Assembly (NCBI RefSeq): GCF_004121055.1
Contig: NZ_PYAL01000002.1
Location: 806,001-870,000, forward strand
DNA from: Achromobacter aloeverae
Lineage (GTDB): Bacteria; Pseudomonadota; Gammaproteobacteria; Burkholderiales; Burkholderiaceae_B
Reading direction: 5' to 3'
DNA length: 64,000 nucleotides
Shown: positions 8,415 to 17,654 of the stretch, one piece after another
How positions within the stretch are numbered: position 1 is the stretch's first letter
Layout of the letters: the number at the start of each line of letters is the position of its first letter
Notes under the pieces: model-generated
Databases searched by the model: none
What the model saw: the letters and a program-made list of their open reading frames with translations, nothing else
What the model was told of the DNA's origin: nothing
Program-made: the position numbers and the translations under genes

Positions 8415-10259
8415 TCAGGCCTTGCGCAGCGGCAGCACGATGGATGACGCATGGCGTCCGCCCGTGCCCAGCGTGAGCCTGGGCGGCCGCCCGTGCGGAA
8501 CCTGGCCGCAATGGTCGGCATCATGGCCGGCGATGGACACCCGGATGCGGCTGCCGCTCGCGAAACGCCATGCCGTCGGCAGCAAGGCCAGTTCGACGCG
8601 TTCGAACCGCCCGGGCACCAGGGGCGCGGCGTCCTCGCGGCGGAAGCTGTGGAAGGGCCATGTCGTGCGGTACCCGGTCGGGCAGGGCGAGACCTTGCGG
8701 TGCAGCAGGCGCAAGATGCCTTCCGTCACGTAGCGCTCGCGGCCGTCGGCCTCGATCTCGCTCAGGTAGACATACACGGCGGCGTCGGGTTCGCTGCTGG
8801 CCACCCAAAGGTCGATCACCGCATGGCCGCCCAATTCGGTCGGCGCGTCCAGCGGCGCGGAGGTGAAGCTGGCCATGAGGTCCGTGCGTCCCTGCCAGTC
8901 AGGGTAGTACTCGGTGCTGTTGATCGCGGCGATGCGTTCGTAGCGGGTGCCGGCGCCGGTGCCCAGCGAGAAATCCACCTGGTAGTCTTGCTGGCTGGTG
9001 TCGGCGGATGCGCTGGCTGCCAGTTCTCCTCGCGGCGCCAGGTGCAGGCGGGTGGCGGGCTCGTCGCCATGGGGTGGCCATTGCGTGGCGCTGCGCCATT
9101 GCTCGGCATGCAGCGCGTAATAGTGGATGGGCGCCTCCTTGCGCAGGCCGGTATCCAGGCCCAGCAGGTATTCATCGAAGAATCGCAGCGCCTCCGCCAG
9201 CCAGGGGGCGTCGGCCATTTGCGTGGCGCGCCACGGCGATACGTCGATGCGCGCGCCGTGGTCCCAAGGGCCCAGCATGAGATGGCGCGGATTCCGGTCC
9301 AGCGTCAGGTAGCGCGAGATGGCGCTGTTCATGTAGCCGGCGCCGTCCATCCAGCCGGAAATCGACAGCACGGCCACGTCTTGCGGGATCTGGTCCGCCA
9401 GGCTGTAGGGGCTGAAGGTGGCCGAGCTGAAGCTGGCGTCGTAGGGCAGGGGTTCTTCGCGGAAGCGGAACTCCGGCATGAATTCGGTTTGGCGGAAGTT
9501 GCCCAGGTGCTCGTGCACGGCCTGCTTCAGCAGCGCGCCGTCGGGATCCTCGTCGACCGGCTGCGGCCCGGCGAAATCCGGGTTCGCGTAGTACACGAAG
9601 CGGTGCAGCATTTCGCGCCGGTCATGGTCCATCGCCACCATCAGGTCGTCATAGCTTTGCGTCAGCGCCTTGAGCTGGATGCCGCCTGGATAGTAGTTGT
9701 CCGTATAGGTGTCCCAGACCGAGAAGAGCGGCGCGATTGCCTTCAGCGCCGGATGGCGCGTCGCCGCAAGGAAGTCGGAGGCGGCGCCCAGGTAGGAAAT
9801 GCCGGTGGCGCCTACCACGCCCGTGGACCACGGCTGGGCGACGATCCAGTCGACGACTTCATGGCTGTCGTCGCGTTCGCGGGGCGACCGGAAGCTGTCG
9901 CGCGTCCCGAAACTGGCGCCGGTGCCGCGCACGTCGATCGCGACCACGGCATAGCCGCGCGGCACGAAGTAGTCGCGCAGCTTGGCGATGTTGGGCGCGC
10001 GCTCGCCGCTGCCGCCAGGCTTGATGTTGAAGCGGCGGTAGTAGGGCGTGAACAGCGTGATCGTGGGAAAGCGCGTCGCGGCCGTCTTGCCGGGGGCGGC
10101 CCGTGGAATGTAGACGTCGATCGCCAACCGGCAGCCGTCGCGCATGGCCAGGTAGCGCGAGGACGGCTCGGGAACGACGTAATCGACGGGCCGGCGTTCC
10201 GCATAGGCTTGCGGCGGCACGGACCAGGCCTGGTCTTCATTCTTGGCGTACGGGGGCAT
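8415..10259 (-). CDS. CocE/NonD family serine hydrolase (X-Pro dipeptidyl-peptidase S15 fold)
   Basis: A 614-residue cytoplasmic alpha/beta hydrolase. The nucleophile elbow GISYLG places the catalytic serine at about residue 155, and the oxyanion-hole tyrosines of the family fit TPYYRR (72-75). AIDVRGTGAS and the C-terminal jelly-roll domain (from about residue 390, ending in SRIRVSIAGHDADHCG) are also typical. Members hydrolyse esters or amides such as cocaine or acylated beta-lactams; the natural substrate here is unknown. There is no signal peptide. A LysR regulator starts 211 bases away in the opposite direction, the standard layout for a regulator controlling its divergent neighbour. Confidence 0.88.
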   Translation of the reverse strand: MPPYAKNEDQAWSVPPQAYAERRPVDYVVPEPSSRYLAMRDGCRLAIDVYIPRAAPGKTAATRFPTITLFTPYYRRFNIKPGGSGERAPNIAKLRDYFVPRGYAVVAIDVRGTGASFGTRDSFRSPRERDDSHEVVDWIVAQPWSTGVVGATGISYLGAASDFLAATRHPALKAIAPLFSVWDTYTDNYYPGGIQLKALTQSYDDLMVAMDHDRREMLHRFVYYANPDFAGPQPVDEDPDGALLKQAVHEHLGNFRQTEFMPEFRFREEPLPYDASFSSATFSPYSLADQIPQDVAVLSISGWMDGAGYMNSAISRYLTLDRNPRHLMLGPWDHGARIDVSPWRATQMADAPWLAEALRFFDEYLLGLDTGLRKEAPIHYYALHAEQWRSATQWPPHGDEPATRLHLAPRGELAASASADTSQQDYQVDFSLGTGAGTRYERIAAINSTEYYPDWQGRTDLMASFTSAPLDAPTELGGHAVIDLWVASSEPDAAVYVYLSEIEADGRERYVTEGILRLLHRKVSPCPTGYRTTWPFHSFRREDAAPLVPGRFERVELALLPTAWRFASGSRIRVSIAGHDADHCGQVPHGRPPRLTLGTGGRHASSIVLPLRKA

Positions 10260-10431
10260 GGCGTTTCCTTGGGGGTGTGCTCGGAATATCGCCGGCTATG
10301 TTAGAGAGCGATGCCGATTCCTGCCAATATTTGATGTGGATGGTGCCATAGGAAAATGCGATCCCGGATGTTGAATGCTGTACCGGCGGTTGGCGCCAGT
10401 AGTGCACCGCGTCGCACACTGCGAACGTCCT

Positions 10432-10445
10432 ATCTTCGTTAAGAT
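10432..10445. promoter_or_regulatory. Short palindrome upstream of the LysR gene, possible autoregulatory site
   Basis: ATCTT-CGTT-AAGAT is a perfect dyad 25 bases before ATG 10471, in an AT-richer island between divergent genes. The 11-mer ATAGGATTTTC follows at 10458-10468 and recurs exactly at 12686-12696, upstream of the Bug gene transcribed the other way. This may mark sites of the same regulator. Confidence 0.35.
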
Positions 10446-10470
10446 TCCATCAGCCAAATAGGATTTTCTG

Positions 10471-11442
10471 ATGGATCTGCGCCAACTCAAGTATTTCGTC
10501 CGCATCGTCGAGCTCGAAAGCATCACCGCCGCCGCGGAAACGCTGCATATCGCGCAACCGTCGCTGAGCCAGCACGTGGCCAACCTTGAAAAGGAACTGG
10601 AAACGCCGCTGCTGGTGCGCGGTCCCGGCGGCGTGCGCGCCACCGAGGCCGGCAAGTTGCTGTATCGCCACGCCAAGGTCATGCTGCGGCAGGCGGAGGA
10701 AGCCAAGTCGGCAATCAAGCACGGGCGCGACACGCCCTCGGGCCATGTGAAAGTGGGATTGCCCACCAGCACTTCGCGCATACTGGCCCTGCCCTTGATC
10801 GAAGCCGTGGCCAGCCGTTATCCGGAGGTCGTGCTGGAAGTGGTGGAGGGCAGCAGTAGCGACCTGGCGACGGCGGTGTCCATGCACCGCCTGGACCTTT
10901 CCGTGGCCATGGACGCGCGGCCGCAGCCGGCGCGCATGACGGTTACGCCCCTGCTGACCGAGGAACTGTTCCTGGTCGGACCGCCGCTGGGCCTGGACGC
11001 GGTGACCCTGCGCCAGATGTCGACGATGCCGCTGGTGCTGCCCAGCTTTCCGAACTCCATCCGGGTATTGGCCGCGCGGGCCTTCGCGGAAGAGGACCTG
11101 TCCTTGCGCCTGGTGGTGGAGACCAGCGCCGTGTCCGTCCTGCTGACGCTGGTGCGCGAGGGCAAGGGCTGGACCGTGCTGCCGTCGTCGGCGCTGGTCG
11201 GACCGGAGGCCCGTTCGGAGAACATCGTCGCCACGCGCATCGCCAGCCCAGAGTTTCGACGCCGGGTGTCCGTATGCATGTCGGTGTCGACCGAGAAAAG
11301 CGTGGCGTGCACGCATGTCCATCAGGCGCTTATCGACGTGGCGGCCGGGCTGGTGGCGGATGGCCGCTGGACGGGCGTGCAATGGCAGGGAGAGCGGCCG
11401 CTGCCGGGGCGCCAGCCGAACAGGCCGCTGACGCGGCCGTAA
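10471..11442 (+). CDS. LysR family transcriptional regulator
   Basis: A 323-residue LTTR. The N-terminal winged helix (residues 1-60) begins MDLRQLKYFVRIVE and contains AAETLHIAQPSLSQHVANLE, whose first residues resemble the Nac/Cbl-like group. The effector-binding domain spans about 90-295. The last 25 residues are Pro/Arg-rich and probably disordered. It is divergent from the CocE-type hydrolase gene (8415-10259) and convergent with a Bug receptor gene, so it most likely controls the hydrolase, perhaps also the receptor. The inducer is unknown. Confidence 0.9.
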   Translation: MDLRQLKYFVRIVELESITAAAETLHIAQPSLSQHVANLEKELETPLLVRGPGGVRATEAGKLLYRHAKVMLRQAEEAKSAIKHGRDTPSGHVKVGLPTSTSRILALPLIEAVASRYPEVVLEVVEGSSSDLATAVSMHRLDLSVAMDARPQPARMTVTPLLTEELFLVGPPLGLDAVTLRQMSTMPLVLPSFPNSIRVLAARAFAEEDLSLRLVVETSAVSVLLTLVREGKGWTVLPSSALVGPEARSENIVATRIASPEFRRRVSVCMSVSTEKSVACTHVHQALIDVAAGLVADGRWTGVQWQGERPLPGRQPNRPLTRP

Positions 11443-11480
11443 TCGGCGCCGCTGCCGTCGCGGCTTCGATGGGCCCCGCC

Positions 11481-11573
11481 GCTGCCGCGGCCGTGGTGGG
11501 CCCGACCGCTGCCGCGGCCGTGGTGGGCCCGACCGCTGCCGCGGCCGTGGTGAGCCCGGCCGCTGCCGCGGCC
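11481..11573. repeat. 27-bp GC-rich tandem repeat between convergent genes
   Basis: Three full units of 27 bp start with GCTGCCGCGGCCGTGGTG at 11481, 11508 and 11535; the first two are identical and the third differs by two bases. A 12-base partial unit (11562-11573) abuts the stop codon of the Bug gene, and a degenerate unit precedes them. Each unit carries the 8-bp palindrome GCCGCGGC. There are no spacers, so it is not a CRISPR array; it looks like a minisatellite (VNTR). Confidence 0.85.
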
Positions 11574-12569
11574 TCAGTCGACCTGGATGCCGTTCTTGGC
11601 GATGAACTCGCCCCAGAAGCGCGCGTCCTGGTCGGCGCGGGCGCGCATTTCCTCGGCGCTGCCCTGCAAGGGAACGAAGTAGAGGTCCTTCAGCTTCTTG
11701 TTGATGGCGGGGTCCGCGATGGCCGCCTGTACGGCCCCGTTCAGCTTGCGCACCACCGCCTGGTCCATGCCGGCCGGGCCGACGATGGCGAACCAGCCCG
11801 GCATGGGCGGCACGTCCAAGCCGGACTCCTTCAGCGTCGGGACCGTGGGCAGGTCGTTGGCGCGCTGGTCGGCCAGGACGGCCAGCGGGACGACATTGCC
11901 GGCCCGGATCTGCGGCAAGGCCGAACCCAGCACGCTGGTCATCAGGTCGACCTGCCCGCCCATCACCGCGTTCAGCGCGGGACCGGAACCCTTGTACGGG
12001 ATATGCTTGAGCTTGATGCCGGCGCCGCTGGCTATCAGTTCCGTGGACAGGTGCGTCGAGTTGCCGGCGCCCGCGCTGGCGAAGGTAATCGCATTGGGCG
12101 CCGCCTTGGCGGCCGCGATGAGCTGCGGCAGCGTCTTGTAAGGGGTGTTCTTGCCGGCGACCAGCACGAAGGGCGTATCGACGACCGGCGCGACATAGGT
12201 GTAGTCCTTGTCCGCGTCGTAGGGCAGGTTCTTGTACAGCTTGGGATTGAAGCTCATCTGCGACACGCCGGCCAGCAGCAGGGTATAGCCGTCGGCGGGC
12301 GACTTCGCGACGTAGGACATGGCGACGATGCCATTGGCGCCGGGTTTGTTCTCCACCACCACCGACGCGCCCAGAGCGCTGCCCATCTTGTCGCCCAGCA
12401 GGCGGACAACGACGTCGCCCCCCGAGCCGGCGGACTGCGGGACGATCAGGCGGATGGGGTGATCGGGGAACCCGGCGGCATGGGCGCCGGGCAGGGCGAG
12501 GACGGACGCGAGCACGGCCGTGCCGGCGAGGGCGGCGCGGCGTGCGCCGGATAAACGGATACTGAACAT
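11574..12569 (-). CDS. Bug-type (TctC) periplasmic substrate receptor
   Basis: A 331-residue solute receptor of the tripartite tricarboxylate transporter family. The signal peptide covers about residues 1-31 (ALPGAHA cleavage). The mature start FPDHPIRLIVPQSAGSGGD, then VVENKPGANG and HIPYKGSGPALNAVMGGQVD, are Bug signatures. Start ATG 12569 is preceded by AAGGGA; an in-frame extension to 12653 lacks a ribosome site. Bug proteins bind small carboxylates, amino acids or related anions in the periplasm. No TctA/TctB membrane partners are nearby. The upstream region on the minus strand holds the palindrome at 12676-12689. Confidence 0.93.
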   Translation of the reverse strand: MFSIRLSGARRAALAGTAVLASVLALPGAHAAGFPDHPIRLIVPQSAGSGGDVVVRLLGDKMGSALGASVVVENKPGANGIVAMSYVAKSPADGYTLLLAGVSQMSFNPKLYKNLPYDADKDYTYVAPVVDTPFVLVAGKNTPYKTLPQLIAAAKAAPNAITFASAGAGNSTHLSTELIASGAGIKLKHIPYKGSGPALNAVMGGQVDLMTSVLGSALPQIRAGNVVPLAVLADQRANDLPTVPTLKESGLDVPPMPGWFAIVGPAGMDQAVVRKLNGAVQAAIADPAINKKLKDLYFVPLQGSAEEMRARADQDARFWGEFIAKNGIQVD

Positions 12570-12675
12570 CGGTTTCCCTTGAAGTGACATGCCATACGCG
12601 TTTCTTATGACGAATAGGCCGCGCAGGCGTGCTCCATCGTAGGGAGACGGCATCGCCAGGGCAAATATCGCTTTT

Positions 12676-12689
12676 CTATGCGCGCATAG
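12676..12689. promoter_or_regulatory. 14-bp perfect palindrome upstream of a Bug gene
   Basis: CTATGCGCGCATAG lies 107 bases before the Bug ATG at 12569. It overlaps ATAGGATTTTC (12686-12696), an 11-mer also found directly before the LysR start at 10471. Candidate operator; the binding protein is not known. Confidence 0.4.
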
Positions 12690-12708
12690 GATTTTCCTTT
12701 ATCCGTAT

Positions 12709-14388
12709 TTACCCCGTGCGCGGCCGTTCCAATGCGCGCGGCCGTCCCACTTTCCGGCGCAAGCGCGCCAGGCCGATCACCACGCCCGTCAGGCTCAGGG
12801 CCAGTCCGCCAAGGCTCAGGACGATCAGTACGCCGGCGCGCCATCCGTCGTCCCGCAACATCGCAGGCAAATCCCAGCTATGCAGGAAGTTGAACAACCA
12901 ACGGCCGCGACGCTGCGCGCGATCCGCGCTCAGCGCCATGTCGCCCGTGCGTGGGTCCAGGTAGACCCACGTGTCGGCGCCGTCAGCGTACGTCAGCCGC
13001 CAGGCCGGCAGTCGCCGTTCCAGTCCGCCGTTCATGGCTTCCGGCGCGCGGCCGTAGTAGTAATCGTCGTAGCGTTCCAGCCATCGCATGTCCATCAGGG
13101 CAGCGGTGTTCAGGCGGGCGGCGGCGGCGCGCAAGGTCGCTTGCGGCCAATGCGCCAGGATGCGCGGCGCGGCATTTCCGGTACCGGCATCAGCGCCGGC
13201 GGTGGCACTAGCAGTAGCACCCGCAGCAGCACCGGCGCCATCGGCGTCGCCCTTGTCTTCGCCGCCTGCGCCGCCCCCCACCATGTCCATCACCAGCCGG
13301 GTGCGATCGGCGCCGTCGCGCGCCAGCAGATAGGGCTGGCCGCCCAGCACCCGCCAGGCGATCTCGCGCGGCGCGAAGCCCGTCGCCTGCAAGGCCCGCA
13401 GCGCGTCGGCGGCCGCAACCGCGGGGCGAACCGTGCCGGGCAGGCCGCCGCGATAAGCCGCGACATCGGGCCGCTGGCCCTGCGCCGCGAATATGCCCAG
13501 CGGATTCATCGACATCAGGCCGCTGAATATCCAGGTGCACGTAATGGCCGCGAAGACCAGGCCGGTAATGTGATGCCAGCGCAGGTAGAAGTCGCGATAC
13601 GGGGAACGCTTGCCCGATTTGTAGCGGCCACGGAAACGCCAGCGCCAGATGCCGGCCAGCGTCCCGGTCAATGCCACGATGGTGCCGCCCGCCGACAGTA
13701 CGATGACGATCCAGCTCCATCCCGGATCGACGGGCCGGTCGCGCAGGAAATACAGCCAATGCAGCCAGGCGCCGACATAGTTCCAGGCGCGTTGCGACAG
13801 CGGGGCGTCCAGCACCACCTCGCCGGTGGCCGACGAGATGTAGAGCAGGGTGCGCGCGTCATCGTCCAACTGTACGCGCAGCAGCGGCCGGTGCGGGTTC
13901 AGCGCGCTGGAATGGGTCCAGCGGTCCTCGGTCACGGTGTCGACATAGCGGGCGGCGGCGTCGGGCGGGCCTTCCCTGGCCGGGGTTCCGGCGCTGGCGG
14001 CGGCCCAGGCCCGTGCCGCCGCCTCGGCCGCCGCGGGGCTGGCGCGTGGCAGCACCTGGCCGTTCGCGGCATCGATGACGGACAGCCGCCCCGCGCCGTC
14101 GCGCACGCGGTACGCCGGCCGTCCCGCCACCGAGGTCAGGACGATCTCGGTGGCGTTCGCCGGTTCGCCCACGCGCGCCAGCGCCTGCGCGACGGGTATC
14201 CGCACCTGGTCCGCGTCGAGTGCGGGCAGATGCGCCATGCGCTCCCACGGCGTCAGCTTGGGATAGCCGATGAACAGCATTACCACGCCGCTGACGAACC
14301 ACAGCGCCATCAGCAGGCAGGCACCGATGCCCATCCAGCGGTGCACCAGGTACACCGCGCGTTTGAAGGACGACCAGGCGGTTCCCAT
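12709..14388 (-). CDS. PepSY-associated inner-membrane protein (ferric-reductase-like)
   Basis: A 559-residue protein with four predicted membrane helices at about 20-41, 226-248, 272-294 and 517-541, and two periplasmic PepSY-like regions between them. Histidines sit at helix ends (VHRWMG, LHWLYF, RWHHITG, FNFLHSWD), the pattern of PepSY_TM proteins suspected to bind haem and reduce ferric or cupric complexes after outer-membrane uptake. A Gly/Ala/Asp-rich linker at 371-407 is unusually long. It begins ten bases after the TonB-receptor stop, with AGGA in the junction, so the two form an operon. Role in metal or siderophore reduction is inferred from this context. Confidence 0.85.
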   Translation of the reverse strand: MGTAWSSFKRAVYLVHRWMGIGACLLMALWFVSGVVMLFIGYPKLTPWERMAHLPALDADQVRIPVAQALARVGEPANATEIVLTSVAGRPAYRVRDGAGRLSVIDAANGQVLPRASPAAAEAAARAWAAASAGTPAREGPPDAAARYVDTVTEDRWTHSSALNPHRPLLRVQLDDDARTLLYISSATGEVVLDAPLSQRAWNYVGAWLHWLYFLRDRPVDPGWSWIVIVLSAGGTIVALTGTLAGIWRWRFRGRYKSGKRSPYRDFYLRWHHITGLVFAAITCTWIFSGLMSMNPLGIFAAQGQRPDVAAYRGGLPGTVRPAVAAADALRALQATGFAPREIAWRVLGGQPYLLARDGADRTRLVMDMVGGGAGGEDKGDADGAGAAAGATASATAGADAGTGNAAPRILAHWPQATLRAAAARLNTAALMDMRWLERYDDYYYGRAPEAMNGGLERRLPAWRLTYADGADTWVYLDPRTGDMALSADRAQRRGRWLFNFLHSWDLPAMLRDDGWRAGVLIVLSLGGLALSLTGVVIGLARLRRKVGRPRALERPRTG

Positions 14389-14398
14389 GGAGGCTGTC

Positions 14399-16765
14399 CT
14401 AGAACTTGTAGTTCATGGTCAACTCCACGCGCCGGCCGTCGTCGTACAGCCATTGCGTGGCGTTGTAGTACGCCGTGGTGGCGTAGTGGCGGTCGAAGAT
14501 GTTGAAGCCCCGCAGCGTGAAGGAGAGGTCGCGCCGCGCGTCCCACTTCAATGCCAGGTCGGTCGTGGTGTAGGCCCCCATCTCCAGCGTATTGGCGCGG
14601 TCGGCATAGCGCCGGCCAACATAGCGCAGGCCCGCGCTGGCCGTCCATTGCGGCAGGAAACGCCAGCTCAGCCAGACGTTGGCCAGCCGTTCGGGCACGT
14701 TGGCCGGCACGTTGCCGGCCCGCGATACCGCGACCCCGCCGACGGATTCGGTGAAGTCGTCGTAGCGTGCCCGCAGCACCGTGGCGTTGGCGTCCAGGCG
14801 CCAGTCGCGCGCAAGCGCCAGGCCGAGCGTGGCCTCGATGCCGCGCGACGATTGCTGGCCCACCTGCACGCTGGTGGACGGATCGAGGGTGTCGGCCGTG
14901 ACCAGGTTCTTCTTCACGATGCGATAACCCGCGAGGGTGAAGTCGCCATTGCCGTCGAGAAAGGATTGCTTCAGGCCGATCTCGACCTGGCGGCCGGTGG
15001 CCATGCTGAAGCCGCTGTTCGAGGGCGACAGCATCAACAGGGCGCTGACCGGGTCCGCCGCTTCCGCGTACTGGCCGTAGACGGACAGGTCGGGCGTCAG
15101 GTCGTAGACCGTGCCCAGGCGCCAGCCGGTATGGGAATAGCGTTGATCGAAGGCCTGCTGGTCGAGCACCAGGTCGCGCCGTGACACATCGACGTGGTCG
15201 TAGCGCAGGCCGCCGACCACCGACCATTTGTCGGTCAGCGACAGCCGGTCTTCGCCGTACAGCGCGTACTGGGTCGCCTTGTTGCGATACTTCGGCACGG
15301 TGCCCGCGACATTGATGAAATCGCCATGGCCGAAGTCGTAGGGGTCGACATAGGTCGTGCCGGAATAGGGCGAATTATTGGTGTGCTTGAAGCTGCTGTG
15401 GCTGGCGTCGAAGCCGACGGAAACCTGGTTGGCCAGGCCCAGCACGTGTCCCTTGAACGTGGCGTCGGTCGTCGCGCCGAGTTCCGACTGGTCATGCAGG
15501 ATCTCGGTGTAGGACGAACGCTGGATCAAACCGCTGGATGGCTGCCAGGTGTAGTACTCCGCGTCGCGCCAGTGGCGGTGGCTGTCCACCTGGTACAGGC
15601 GCGTGCGCACGGTGGTGTCCTCGTTGGGCGTCCATTGCGCCGAAAGCTCGGTCCAGCGGTCGTCGTACTTGATCATCGAGTCGCCGACGTTGTAGTTCTT
15701 CTTGCGGATCGAGTCGTCGAGATGGCCGTCGATCAAGGGCGTGCCGAAATAGCGCATGGGCTGTTGCCAGCCCTGGGCGTAGCTCAGCGTCATGCTGAAC
15801 TCGGGGGACACGGTCAACTTCACGGCGCCGGAGATACTGAGATTTTTCGAATCGCCCATGTCCACCCAGTTTCCCGAATGGTTGCCGCTGATATCGAAAC
15901 GATAGGACAGTTTGTCGTTGATGGCGCCCCCGCTGCCGAAGGCCAGGCGCTGCGTGTCCTCCGTGCCGACGGTGGCCTGGATCTCGTTCTCGATGGGGCC
16001 GTTGGAGGGCTTCTTGGGGATCACGTTGACCACGCCGCCGATCGCGCCTTCGCCGTAGATCACGGACGCGGGGCCGCGCAGCACCTCGATGCGGTCTATG
16101 GACCACGTATCGAAGGGAAAGGTGACGCCCAGGCCGCCGTATTGGCGCAGCCCGTCATAGAGCTGCATCACCGAAGTCGAATCGGTGAAGCCGCGCACCG
16201 ACAGCCCGGATCCGCCGTTGCCGGGATGGGCGATATTGCTGAAGCCCGGCGCGCGCGTGATGGCATCGACCAGGCTGGCGTCGCCGCGTTGCTCCAGCTG
16301 GGCGCGGTTTATCGTGTCGACGCTGGCGGGCGTCTGGCGCGGCGTCAGGCCGAGGTTGGAGCCGGTCGTCGCGGGGACGTCCAGCGGCGCGTTGTCCTGC
16401 TGCGCGGTGACTGTTATCGGCGCCAGCGTGGTGGTCGGCGCATTGTCGCCGGCGGATAGTGGCGCGCTGCCCGTCCGCGCCGGAGTAGCCGGGGCCGCCG
16501 GGGCCGCCGGGGCCGCCGGGGCCGCCGGGGCCGTCGGGGCGGTCGAAGCCGCCGCCGTCGTGCCGGCGTCCGCGGCCCATGCGGCCGGCGCCGCCAGGGC
16601 AGGACCGAACACGGCCAGCAGGGACAGGGCCAGCCGCGACAGCGCCTGCCTGCCGTGCAAGCGCGGGGTGGCACGGCGGATGGGTACCCGGAGACGCCGG
16701 GCGCGGGAAGGATGGGTGACAGGCAGGGGCGACCGGTGAGCCGGCCGCAAGGAAGTACCGTTCAT
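14399..16765 (-). CDS. TonB-dependent outer-membrane receptor (siderophore/metal type)
   Basis: A 788-residue receptor. A long N-terminus ends in a signal peptide (hydrophobic core about 42-62, cleavage near AAWAA). Then come a Pro/Ala linker (76-96), a TonB-box-like segment (TLAPITVTAQ, 113-122), the plug (about 135-250, with RAPGFSNIAH and GGLRQYGG-like loops and EVLRGPASVIYGEGAIGGV) and a beta-barrel ending in the aromatic terminus NYKF. It imports a ferric siderophore or another metal complex using TonB energy. ATG 16765 is the only start between the upstream non-coding-like extension and the signal; no good ribosome site is visible. A PepSY gene follows directly and a DUF2946 gene lies upstream, suggesting copper or iron uptake. 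Confidence 0.9.
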   Translation of the reverse strand: MNGTSLRPAHRSPLPVTHPSRARRLRVPIRRATPRLHGRQALSRLALSLLAVFGPALAAPAAWAADAGTTAAASTAPTAPAAPAAPAAPAAPATPARTGSAPLSAGDNAPTTTLAPITVTAQQDNAPLDVPATTGSNLGLTPRQTPASVDTINRAQLEQRGDASLVDAITRAPGFSNIAHPGNGGSGLSVRGFTDSTSVMQLYDGLRQYGGLGVTFPFDTWSIDRIEVLRGPASVIYGEGAIGGVVNVIPKKPSNGPIENEIQATVGTEDTQRLAFGSGGAINDKLSYRFDISGNHSGNWVDMGDSKNLSISGAVKLTVSPEFSMTLSYAQGWQQPMRYFGTPLIDGHLDDSIRKKNYNVGDSMIKYDDRWTELSAQWTPNEDTTVRTRLYQVDSHRHWRDAEYYTWQPSSGLIQRSSYTEILHDQSELGATTDATFKGHVLGLANQVSVGFDASHSSFKHTNNSPYSGTTYVDPYDFGHGDFINVAGTVPKYRNKATQYALYGEDRLSLTDKWSVVGGLRYDHVDVSRRDLVLDQQAFDQRYSHTGWRLGTVYDLTPDLSVYGQYAEAADPVSALLMLSPSNSGFSMATGRQVEIGLKQSFLDGNGDFTLAGYRIVKKNLVTADTLDPSTSVQVGQQSSRGIEATLGLALARDWRLDANATVLRARYDDFTESVGGVAVSRAGNVPANVPERLANVWLSWRFLPQWTASAGLRYVGRRYADRANTLEMGAYTTTDLALKWDARRDLSFTLRGFNIFDRHYATTAYYNATQWLYDDGRRVELTMNYKF
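16491..16535. repeat. 9-bp tandem repeat inside the TonB-receptor gene
   Basis: Five consecutive GGGGCCGCC-type units (the last with one change) encode a Pro/Ala spacer (APAAPAAP...) just after the signal peptide. Copy number could vary by slippage without shifting the frame. Confidence 0.85.
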
Positions 16766-17057
16766 ATGGGGAGCTGCCGTTGAAACGAACCGTGGGGAGG
16801 CCGCGCGCAAGGCGGCGGCCGTGGTCGATGCGGTCAGGCGGGGCGGCGTTGCGGGACGGGCGTGCCCGGGCTCAGGTGTGGCGGGGTGACTCCATGTCCG
16901 GGCTGGCGCGCGGCGCGTCGGCGTTGCGGGCAGAGCATGGCGGTACTCGACAATGAGCGGGGACGCCCCGGCACGCACGATCGCCGCGGGCGCGCAGGCG
17001 GATCAGGCCAGCGTGCCATCCGGACGACGGCATCGAACCATCGCGGGGCGGAGCGGT

Positions 17058-17477
17058 TCAGGCGGCGGGCGGCCCGCGTGGCCGGCCCGGTGAACTGGCG
17101 AGCAGGCCTTGCGCCGGCGGCGGCGCATCAACGGTGAAATCCGGCAGGCGCACCGGATCGGAGGGCAGGGCCCACGCCAACAGATAGAGCGTGGGCAGCA
17201 AGGCTGCGCCAGCCATGGCGCAGCCGCCGCTGCAGCAATGGGGCAGGGTGTTGCCATGCACGGCGGCGGCCTTGGATGCGGAGGCGCTGTCTCCCGCGTC
17301 CAGGGTAATCACGCGTGGGCCCGCGGCCGTGCAAATAATCGTCGTGGCGCCGCCGTCCTTGGACGACACCACCGTCCCGGCCAGGGCCGACGCCGACATG
17401 AGCGAATAAAAGGCGATCACGAACGCCGCGAATGTCGCGAACCAGGATGTGGCTCTGCTGCGGGTTCCGGAGCGCAT
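17058..17477 (-). CDS. DUF2946 family protein, putative metal-associated
   Basis: A 139-residue protein beginning at ATG 17477 with one N-terminal hydrophobic segment (about 11-33) and a second at about 88-104. Between them lie Cys49 and the cluster HCCSGGC (80-86), followed by AMAG; this Cys/His arrangement is characteristic of DUF2946 proteins, which are often encoded with TonB-dependent copper or iron receptors. It would be membrane-anchored with the cluster outside the cytoplasm. The TonB receptor follows on the same strand after 292 bases. Metal binding is inferred from the Cys/His cluster. The frame continues upstream as a spurious open frame antisense to the next gene. Confidence 0.75.
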   Translation of the reverse strand: MRSGTRSRATSWFATFAAFVIAFYSLMSASALAGTVVSSKDGGATTIICTAAGPRVITLDAGDSASASKAAAVHGNTLPHCCSGGCAMAGAALLPTLYLLAWALPSDPVRLPDFTVDAPPPAQGLLASSPGRPRGPPAA

Positions 17478-17654
17478 GGCTTTGTTCGGTGGTTTCGTAC
17501 GGCTTTGAGAAAAATCGCCTGGAAATTTGCAGCGGATGGTATCACGGGCGACCGCGCCGCGGCCAGGGGAAGCGGGGCGAGGCGAGGCAAGGAACGCCAT
17601 TTGCGCCCTCCCGCCTGTTCTTGTCGAAACCAGCTCATCCATCGGGAGTTTCAT

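Noticed and set aside
11481-11573. Possible CRISPR array
   Set aside because: Units are directly adjacent with no spacers, and no cas genes are present.
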